From contig CAYXKM010000052.1 in assembly GCA_964465665.1 (NCBI GenBank), positions 1-10,458 of the forward strand: a stretch of 10,458 bases of DNA, given 5' to 3'. Of this stretch, positions 1 to 5,203 are shown piece by piece. The stretch's first letter is position 1; the number at the start of each line of letters is the position of its first letter. The notes below the pieces were generated by a model that was not told where the DNA came from, did no database searches, and saw only the letters and a program-made list of their open reading frames with translations. Source of the DNA: JAKEGN01 sp964465665 (GTDB taxonomy: Bacteria; Pseudomonadota; Gammaproteobacteria; Steroidobacterales; Woeseiaceae). The position numbers were made by a program, and so were the translations under genes.

Positions 1-280
1 CTATGAAACGCAATCCCCAGCGCACAAATTCGGGTTCCAGTGGCGGGCGCATGCGGATCGCCCGGTCGGTGCCACGGAGAAGCCCGGGGAGCCTCCGCGG
101 CATGCCTGGCCGCGCAAGCGCATCGGTGAAACTGTAGGACAGCTGCCCGGCATTGGCATGGCTCGCCCCGCTTGCTACGGTCTCCGCGCGGTCGACGACC
201 GTGACCTGGTAACCCCGTTTCGCAAGGTAAAAAGCTGTTGTAACACCGATTACGCCTGCACCGAGGACCACAACGCGCAT
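1..280 (-). CDS. dadA: D-amino-acid dehydrogenase, DadA family (N-terminal part, cut by window edge)
   Basis: This partial gene runs off the left edge, leaving 93 codons. The reading from ATG 280-278 begins MRVVVLGAGVIGVTTAFYL, a Rossmann FAD-binding strand with GxGxxG (Gly8, Gly10, Gly13), and VTVVDR follows at the end of the second strand, where the acidic residue binds the FAD ribose. The next landmark, ANAGQLSYSF (about residues 50-59), matches the SAANAGQ(I/L)S motif of E. coli DadA, and PPLEPEFVRWGLRFI near the cut also fits DadA-like proteins. The family oxidises D-amino acids to 2-oxo acids at the inner membrane and passes electrons to the respiratory chain. The start is set by the Rossmann fold beginning at once; the ribosome site (GGAT, 9-12 bases upstream) is weak. 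It is divergent from the PQQ cluster. Other DAO-family amine dehydrogenases are possible, and true substrate range cannot be seen. Confidence 0.85.
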   Translation of the reverse strand, partial: MRVVVLGAGVIGVTTAFYLAKRGYQVTVVDRAETVASGASHANAGQLSYSFTDALARPGMPRRLPGLLRGTDRAIRMRPPLEPEFVRWGLRFI

Positions 281-398
281 AAGGTATCCGATTGAAGTTT
301 CAGCCGATATTAATGCAGGCTGTCGCCATAGCCGACACAAAAGTGCGGCGGATTCTCCGGTTCCTTAGCTAAAGAGGCTGCGGTATCCTCAGCGTCCG

Positions 399-426
399 GT
401 TTCACACGTGTCGACGACACAATAAT
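399..426 (+). promoter_or_regulatory. Possible promoter of the PQQ dehydrogenase cluster
   Basis: A good -10-like hexamer AATAAT (421-426, 5 of 6 to TATAAT) lies 16 bases after a poor -35-like GTTTCA (399-404, 3 of 6 to TTGACA). It would give a 5' leader of about 55 bases before the ATG at 487. The weak -35 would suit an activated promoter. This is by-eye matching only. The rest of the 206-base gap between the divergent genes (281-486) shows a TTAGCTAA palindrome at 365-372 and no small gene I can support. Confidence 0.3.
408..420. promoter_or_regulatory. Candidate operator: palindrome in the promoter spacer
   Basis: GTGTCG-A-CGACAC is a perfect 6+6 inverted repeat with one central base. It overlaps an 8-base palindrome ACACGTGT (404-411). 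Both sit between the proposed -35 and -10 of the PQQ cluster, a position used by many repressors and by MerR-type activators. Palindromes this short occur by chance in 10 kb, so its position is the main argument. Confidence 0.3.
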
Positions 427-474
427 CACAGTTGAAAATCGCCGGCGGCCGTCGGCAGATTGGCAAGTGACCAC

Positions 475-480
475 GGGGGA
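475..480 (+). promoter_or_regulatory. Ribosome binding site that sets the start of the first PQQ dehydrogenase
   Basis: GGGGGA lies 6 bases before ATG 487. It favours that start over the in-frame TTG at 460, which would add nine polar residues ahead of the export signal. Confidence 0.6.
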
Positions 481-486
481 GTATTG

Positions 487-2556
487 ATGAAGCACGTCGC
501 TATGCAGCAGGCGCGGGTCCTGCGTTCCATATTCGTTATTGCGCTTGCCCTCTGCATCAGTGGCTGCCTCGAAGACGAAGACGCTGCATCGGCTTCCGCG
601 ACGTACAGCGAAGGACCGGGCACCAACGCCGGCCAGTGGCAGTACCTGGGCGGCGATTCAGCACACACCCGTTACTCGCCCGCCGACCAGATCAAAGCTG
701 AAAACTTCGAGGACCTGGAAGAAGCCTGGGCCTGGGATGGCGCGAGTTTCGGCGCCGCCAGCGGCCGGTCGACACCGAGTTACGTCGACGGAAAACTGTA
801 TACAGTTGCCGGTCCGCGCCGGCACGTCGTGGCCATCGATCCGGCTACCGGTGAAACCATCTGGTCGTATCGCGAGCCGCACACGCGACGCTGGGAATAC
901 TCGATGCGCCAGGATTACGGCAAAGGCGTTGCCTATCACGAAGTCGACGGGCGCGGCGTGATCTACATTATCTCGCCGGCGTTTTTCCTGACCGCGCTCG
1001 ATGCGGAAACCGGCCGGCCGCTGGAAGGATTCGGCAAGCCGGTGCCGATCGAGAGCTTTCCACAAACCGGCGTCGTCGACCTGCTCGCCGATCTCGGCCA
1101 CGAATACGATCCATACGAAGGCCTGCCGCTCGAGAAGGGTTACATCACCTCGTCGTCACCGCCGATCGTGGTCAACGGCGTCGTGGTGATCGGCAATTCC
1201 GCGGAACAGGGCTACAACCAGTCGCGCATCGAGAATATTCCCGGCGACATCCTCGGCTACGACGCAAAAACCGGACAATTCCTTTGGAAATTCAATGTAT
1301 TACCAAAGCTTGGCGAATTCGGTCACGAGACCTGGGAGAACGATGCCTGGCAATGGACCGGGGACATCTCCTCCTGGGCGCCGCTTTCCGCCGACCAGGA
1401 GCGCGGCATCGTTTACGTGCCAACGAACGGCGCGACGCTCGATTTCTACGGCGGATTCCGCCCGGGTGACAATCTCTTCAGCACCAGCCTGATCGCACTC
1501 GATGTGAATACAGGCGAACGCGTCTGGCATTACCAGCTCGTGCATCACGATATCTGGAACTACGACACACCGACCGCACCGGTCCTGCTTGACGTCACCA
1601 TGGACGGCAAGAAAGTCCCGATCGTCGTGCAAACGACCAAGCAGTCCTTTGCTTACACGTTCAATCGCGAGACCGGCGAACCGATCTGGCCGATCGAGGA
1701 GCGCCCTGTGCCGGCATCGCGCGTACCCGGCGAGAAATTGTCGGCAACGCAGCCGTTTCCGACCAGGCCCGCACCTTACGACAACCAGGGACTGACACAT
1801 GACGACCTGATCGATTTCACGCCGGAGTTGCGCCGGCGCATGCTGGAAATTCTCGAAGAATACGAAATCGGGCCATTGTTCAATCCGCCCTTGCATCGCA
1901 ACAACGATCTCGGCAAGAAAGCGGCGTTGTGGTGCCCGGGCGATATCGGCGGCGTCAATATCGATGGACCGAACGCCGCCGACCCGACCACCGGCATCCT
2001 GTACGTGACCTCGCGCAAGCATTGCTCCTATCGGGTGCTCGCGCCGGGCGCCGAGCGGGATGCGGTCATCAAGGAACCGACCGGCACGACCATAGCCGAC
2101 TGGGTCGTGACGCCACCGTACGGCTCGGTGCAGGGCCCGGATGGCCTCAACATGTTCAAACCGCCGTACAGCCGTATCACGGCCATCGACATGAACACCG
2201 GCGAACATCTGTGGTGGATCCCGGTCGGTGAGACCGCGGACAGGGTGCTGAATCACCCGGACCTCAAGGATATGGACATTCCGAACACGGGTTACGGAGT
2301 CGCGGTGGCACCCATGGCGGTCACCGGCACACTGCTGATCTACGCGGGCCAAGCCAGCGACGGTTCACCGCAACTGTATGCCGTCGACAAAGCAACGGGC
2401 GAACAGCTCGCCAGGGTCGAGGCGCCGGCGGTCAGCAGTTACGGCATGATGACTTACATGCACCAGGGCAAGCAGTACATCATGTTGCAGACCGGAAGCA
2501 AGCTGACTGCCATGGCCCTGTATGACCCGGACGCCGATTCAGCTTCGGTTCACTGA
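487..2556 (+). CDS. PQQ-dependent dehydrogenase, lipoprotein (paralogue 1)
   Basis: A 689-residue quinoprotein expected to oxidise an alcohol or sugar in the periplasm; the substrate is unknown. A basic N-terminus and hydrophobic stretch (residues 15-26) end in lipobox ISGC, so Cys27 should be lipidated. Leu at +2 suggests the outer membrane by the E. coli rule, and an acidic linker follows. The propeller opens with GQWQYLGGD...HTRYSPADQI (about 49-70) and carries repeated blade motifs of the type AxDxxTGxxxW (AIDPATGETIW, GYDAKTGQFLW, ALDVNTGERVW, AIDMNTGEHLW). It resembles the propeller domain of E. coli membrane glucose dehydrogenase (Gcd) without the N-terminal membrane helices. Lys385 matches Gcd Lys493, but Asn358 stands where Gcd has catalytic Asp466 (IWNYD). 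Cys483 and Cys513 are shared with the paralogue downstream. It is the first gene of a likely operon with the cytochrome c. Family assignment is firm; substrate and activity are not. Confidence 0.93.
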   Translation: MKHVAMQQARVLRSIFVIALALCISGCLEDEDAASASATYSEGPGTNAGQWQYLGGDSAHTRYSPADQIKAENFEDLEEAWAWDGASFGAASGRSTPSYVDGKLYTVAGPRRHVVAIDPATGETIWSYREPHTRRWEYSMRQDYGKGVAYHEVDGRGVIYIISPAFFLTALDAETGRPLEGFGKPVPIESFPQTGVVDLLADLGHEYDPYEGLPLEKGYITSSSPPIVVNGVVVIGNSAEQGYNQSRIENIPGDILGYDAKTGQFLWKFNVLPKLGEFGHETWENDAWQWTGDISSWAPLSADQERGIVYVPTNGATLDFYGGFRPGDNLFSTSLIALDVNTGERVWHYQLVHHDIWNYDTPTAPVLLDVTMDGKKVPIVVQTTKQSFAYTFNRETGEPIWPIEERPVPASRVPGEKLSATQPFPTRPAPYDNQGLTHDDLIDFTPELRRRMLEILEEYEIGPLFNPPLHRNNDLGKKAALWCPGDIGGVNIDGPNAADPTTGILYVTSRKHCSYRVLAPGAERDAVIKEPTGTTIADWVVTPPYGSVQGPDGLNMFKPPYSRITAIDMNTGEHLWWIPVGETADRVLNHPDLKDMDIPNTGYGVAVAPMAVTGTLLIYAGQASDGSPQLYAVDKATGEQLARVEAPAVSSYGMMTYMHQGKQYIMLQTGSKLTAMALYDPDADSASVH

Positions 2557-2597
2557 CCGGGCTCTACACTGGGCGGATGTTTGACACGGGTTTTGCG

Positions 2598-2981
2598 ATG
2601 AACAGAATCGTTGCTGCGGCATTGTTGTTGCTACTGACCATCGGCGGGCCGGCCTCGGCCGATGGCCTGACAACCAACGATGCCGTCTACAGCAGGGAGC
2701 AGGCGAAAGCCGGAGAGCAGTTGTACAAGGACCATTGTCTCCTGTGTCATGACAAAAAGTACTTCCGGCCGGTGTTCGCAGCCTGGGAAGGAAAGACACT
2801 GGGCACCATGAACCTGGTGATGAGCACGTCCATGCCGCAGACCAACCCGGGCTCGCTGCCGCTTGCAAACTACGTCGACATCCTTGCTTACATGCTGTCG
2901 CTCAATCGTTACCCGGCCGGGCAGGCGCCTTTGCCAGCCGACAACCTGGTTCTGGACAGCATCACCATAGCGCCACGCTGA
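2598..2981 (+). CDS. Periplasmic monohaem cytochrome c
   Basis: A small class I-type cytochrome c (127 residues) likely to take electrons from one or both flanking PQQ dehydrogenases and pass them towards a terminal oxidase. MNRIVAAALLLLLTIGGPASA is a clean Sec signal, with cleavage likely before Asp22. The mature part has one CxxCH haem site (Cys47-Leu-Leu-Cys50-His51) and a probable Met ligand at Met79 in TSMPQTNPG, similar to the MPxxNPGxL pattern of cytochrome c domains associated with PQQ alcohol dehydrogenases. An in-frame ATG at 2577 would add seven residues (MFDTGFA), but its only G-rich stretch touches the ATG. I prefer 2598, which has a weak CGGG 7 bases upstream and gives a standard signal peptide. 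The gap after the first dehydrogenase is 41 bases with no terminator, so cotranscription is likely. The partner role is inferred from position. Confidence 0.88.
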   Translation: MNRIVAAALLLLLTIGGPASADGLTTNDAVYSREQAKAGEQLYKDHCLLCHDKKYFRPVFAAWEGKTLGTMNLVMSTSMPQTNPGSLPLANYVDILAYMLSLNRYPAGQAPLPADNLVLDSITIAPR

Positions 2982-2989
2982 GCTGGCGC
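2970..2989 (+). other. Hairpin across the cytochrome c stop codon
   Basis: GCGCCA (2970-2975) and TGGCGC (2984-2989) pair perfectly, with an inner GC/GC pairing that leaves the stop codon TGA (2979-2981) in the loop. No T-run follows, so it is not a standard terminator. It may stabilise or separate mRNA segments between the cytochrome and the second dehydrogenase, or may be incidental in GC-rich DNA. Confidence 0.35.
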
Positions 2990-3039
2990 CGTGCCCCGGC
3001 TGGCTGCAGAATGCAACAAAACGCAATCGCGTAAAGCCA

Positions 3040-3045
3040 GGGGGA
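3040..3045 (+). promoter_or_regulatory. Ribosome binding site that sets the start of the second PQQ dehydrogenase
   Basis: GGGGGA lies 5 bases before ATG 3051. It favours this start over the in-frame GTG at 2991, which would add 20 polar, basic residues ahead of the signal and has no matching site. Confidence 0.6.
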
Positions 3046-3050
3046 AGTCA

Positions 3051-5123
3051 ATGAGGACCGTTCTTGTCGTTCGGGCGTGCGCCCGGCCCGTGTTTCTGTT
3101 GTGCTTGCTCACGATGGCGATCGCATTGCTGATTCTGCTGTACTCCTACCCGGTGACGGCGGCGGATGGCGGAACTGAGCGCGGAACCGAGCGCGATACT
3201 AAACGCGGCACCGAGAACGGGCAATGGCGTTATCTCGGCGGCGACGCGGCACATACGCGTTACTCGCCTGCCGATCAGGTCAATGCCGATAACTTCGGCG
3301 AGCTCGAAGAGGCCTGGGTCTGGGATGGCGCCAGTTTCAATGCACAGAGCGGCCGTTCCACGCCGAGCTATATCGACGGCACGCTGTATACGGTCGCCGG
3401 CCCGCGCCGTTACGTGGTCGCGCTCGATCCCGCCAACGGCGAACTCCTCTGGTCCTACGGGGAACCGAAAACGGCGCGTTACGAATACTCGATGCGCAAG
3501 GATTACGGCAAGGGCGTCGCCTTCGCCAGAATCGACGGCAAACTCGTCATTTACATCACCTCACCCGGGTTCTTCCTGACAGCACTCGACGCGGCAACCG
3601 GGCAACCACTCGAAGGATTCGGCAAACCGGTGCCGGTCGCCGGATTTCCGAAAACCGGCGTGGTCGACATGTTGCCGGACCTCGTGTCGGACCTGGATAT
3701 CGAAAGCGATCCTTACAACGGCATACCGCTGGAACGGGGTTATATAACTACGTCCTCGCCGCCAATAGTCGTTAATGGCGTGGTCGTTGTCGGCAATTCG
3801 CACGAGCAGGGGTATTACCAGTCGCGCATCGAGAACGTGCCCGGCGACATACTCGGCTATGACGCGAGGACCGGCGAGTTCCTGTGGAAGTTTCACGTCA
3901 TTCCCCGGCCGGGCGAAGTCGGTCACGAAACCTGGGAAAGCGATGCATGGAAACGGAGCGGTGACGTGTCTTCCTGGGCGCCGATGTCCGCCGATCTCGA
4001 ACGAGACCTCGTGTACATCCCGACCAATGGCGTGACCATAGACTACTACGGCGGATTTCACCCCGGCGATAACCTGTTCAGCACCAGCCTGATCGCGTTG
4101 CATGCGAAGACCGGGCAACGCGCATGGCATTACCAGCTGGTACACCACGACATCTGGAACTATGACACGCCGACAGCACCGGTGCTGCTCGATGTCAACG
4201 TCGATGGCAAGCCGGTGCCGATCGTCGTGCAGACCACCAAGCAGAATTTTGCGTACACATTCAACCGCGAAACGGGCGAGCCTGTGTGGCCGATCGAGGA
4301 AAAGGCGGTCCCGGCGTCCGACATTCCCGGCGAGAAACTGTCCCCCACTCAACCCTGGCCGACGAAACCTGCGGCGTACGGCATGCAGGGCCTGACGCAC
4401 GACGACCTCATCGACTTTACCCCGGAGCTGCGGAAAGCGGCTGTCGAAAGCCTCAAAGAATTCAAGATCGGGCCCTTGTTCAACCCGCCGTTGCATCGCG
4501 ACAACGACCAAGGTTACAAAGCGGCGTTCTGGTGCCCGGGCGATGGCGGCGGCACCAACATCGATGGCCCGAGCGTTGCCGATCCGGCCAGCGGCATCAT
4601 CTATATTTCGACGCAGGCCGATTGTTCCTCGCGCATCGTTGCGAGCGGCGAGGAACGCGATGCCGACATACCGCACCCGACCGGCACGACCTTTTCCCGC
4701 TACGCATCGCTGCGTCCGGATGGCGTGCGCGGTCCTGAGGATCTGCCATTGTTCAAACCGCCGTACAGCCACATCGTGGCCATCGACATGAACACCGGCG
4801 AACACCTGTGGCGCATCCCGGTCGGCGACACGCCCGACCTGGTGCTGAATCATCCGAAACTGCAGGGCATCGACATCCCGGAAACCGGCACCGGCGCCAA
4901 CGCGCCGATGGTCGTCACAGCGACCCTGCTCATATATGCCAGCGCGGCGAGTGATGGCACGCCCATGCTGTTTGCCGTCGACAAAACGACCGGCGAACGT
5001 GTCGGCGAAGCGGAACTTCCCGAATCCGCGCACTACGGCATGATGACCTACGTGCACGAAGGCAAACAGTACGTGATCGCGCAGACCGGCCGTACGCTGA
5101 CGGCGATGGCGCTCGCCGAATAG
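3051..5123 (+). CDS. PQQ-dependent dehydrogenase, non-lipoprotein (paralogue 2)
   Basis: A 690-residue quinoprotein, collinear and highly similar to the gene at 487-2556 over nearly its whole length, so the two are tandem duplicates. The N-terminus differs: an Arg-rich start and a long hydrophobic segment (13-34) ending PVTAADGG. This could be a signal peptide cut near Ala37/Ala38 or an uncleaved anchor; there is no lipobox. A short Thr/Glu/Arg repeat (about 41-57) joins it to the propeller, which opens GQWRYLGGDAAHTRYSPADQV. Blade motifs match the paralogue, except that one has His for Asp (ALHAKTGQRAW). Lys397 corresponds to Gcd Lys493; Asn370 again replaces the catalytic Asp (IWNYD). Cys495 and Cys525 repeat the paralogue's Cys pair. 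A four-residue insertion lies in VDMLPDLVSDLDIESDPYNG relative to the first copy. It sits 69 bases after the cytochrome and is followed by a strong terminator. Substrate unknown. Confidence 0.92.
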   Translation: MRTVLVVRACARPVFLLCLLTMAIALLILLYSYPVTAADGGTERGTERDTKRGTENGQWRYLGGDAAHTRYSPADQVNADNFGELEEAWVWDGASFNAQSGRSTPSYIDGTLYTVAGPRRYVVALDPANGELLWSYGEPKTARYEYSMRKDYGKGVAFARIDGKLVIYITSPGFFLTALDAATGQPLEGFGKPVPVAGFPKTGVVDMLPDLVSDLDIESDPYNGIPLERGYITTSSPPIVVNGVVVVGNSHEQGYYQSRIENVPGDILGYDARTGEFLWKFHVIPRPGEVGHETWESDAWKRSGDVSSWAPMSADLERDLVYIPTNGVTIDYYGGFHPGDNLFSTSLIALHAKTGQRAWHYQLVHHDIWNYDTPTAPVLLDVNVDGKPVPIVVQTTKQNFAYTFNRETGEPVWPIEEKAVPASDIPGEKLSPTQPWPTKPAAYGMQGLTHDDLIDFTPELRKAAVESLKEFKIGPLFNPPLHRDNDQGYKAAFWCPGDGGGTNIDGPSVADPASGIIYISTQADCSSRIVASGEERDADIPHPTGTTFSRYASLRPDGVRGPEDLPLFKPPYSHIVAIDMNTGEHLWRIPVGDTPDLVLNHPKLQGIDIPETGTGANAPMVVTATLLIYASAASDGTPMLFAVDKTTGERVGEAELPESAHYGMMTYVHEGKQYVIAQTGRTLTAMALAE
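3171..3218 (+). repeat. Four-unit 12-base tandem repeat in the linker of the second PQQ dehydrogenase
   Basis: The units are GGAACTGAGCGC, GGAACCGAGCGC, GATACTAAACGC and GGCACCGAGAAC. They encode GTER, GTER, DTKR and GTEN in frame, so changes in unit number would alter linker length without a frameshift. The first two units differ at one base; the last two have drifted. The first paralogue has no such repeat at the same place. Confidence 0.75.
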
Positions 5124-5146
5124 GAAACCGTTGACTGACGAAGAAG

Positions 5147-5172
5147 CAGGGCCGGACAGGCCCTGTTTTTTT
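5147..5172 (+). terminator. Rho-independent terminator of the PQQ cluster
   Basis: A perfect 7-bp stem CAGGGCC/GGCCCTG (5147-5153 with 5159-5165) closes a 5-base loop GGACA and is followed at once by seven T. Upstream A residues (5144-5145) could pair with the T-run. It lies 23 bases after the second dehydrogenase and separates the cluster from maeB. Confidence 0.92.
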
Positions 5173-5197
5173 GTCGGCCAGAGCATTCGGGTAAGCT
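5171..5197 (+). promoter_or_regulatory. Possible maeB promoter, starting at or near the ATG
   Basis: TTGTCG (5171-5176, 4 of 6) and TAAGCT (5192-5197, 3 of 6) are 15 bases apart, a short spacer. The start of transcription would fall about at the A of the maeB ATG (5204). No convincing Shine-Dalgarno precedes that ATG. The elements are weak, and a promoter further upstream would have to read through the terminator. Confidence 0.2.
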
Positions 5198-5203
5198 ACG
5201 GCA

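Noticed and set aside
460..486. TTG start extending the first PQQ dehydrogenase by nine residues
   Set aside because: GGGGGA is spaced correctly for ATG 487, and the extension places polar and acidic residues before the signal peptide.
2991..3050. GTG start extending the second PQQ dehydrogenase by 20 residues
   Set aside because: GGGGGA is spaced for ATG 3051; the extension has no ribosome site and lengthens the region before the signal abnormally.
3090..3107. Possible lipobox in the second PQQ dehydrogenase (VFLLC, Cys18)
   Set aside because: Leu at -1 is not accepted by signal peptidase II (Gly, Ala or Ser needed), and the hydrophobic segment continues well past this Cys.
4161..4172. Asp two residues after the catalytic position read as a sign of lanthanide dependence, as in XoxF
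   Set aside because: E. coli membrane glucose dehydrogenase also has this Asp (WDMD) without being a lanthanide enzyme, and these proteins belong nearer that group; with Asn at the first position the DxD signature is absent.
3561..5186. Long open frame of 541 codons on the minus strand opposite the second PQQ dehydrogenase
   Set aside because: The plus strand here is a clear quinoprotein aligned end to end with its paralogue. The antisense reading has no recognisable domain and is Arg/Val/Gly/Asp-rich, as expected of a shadow in GC-rich DNA. A similar antisense frame opposite the first paralogue (1300-2352) reflects their shared sequence.
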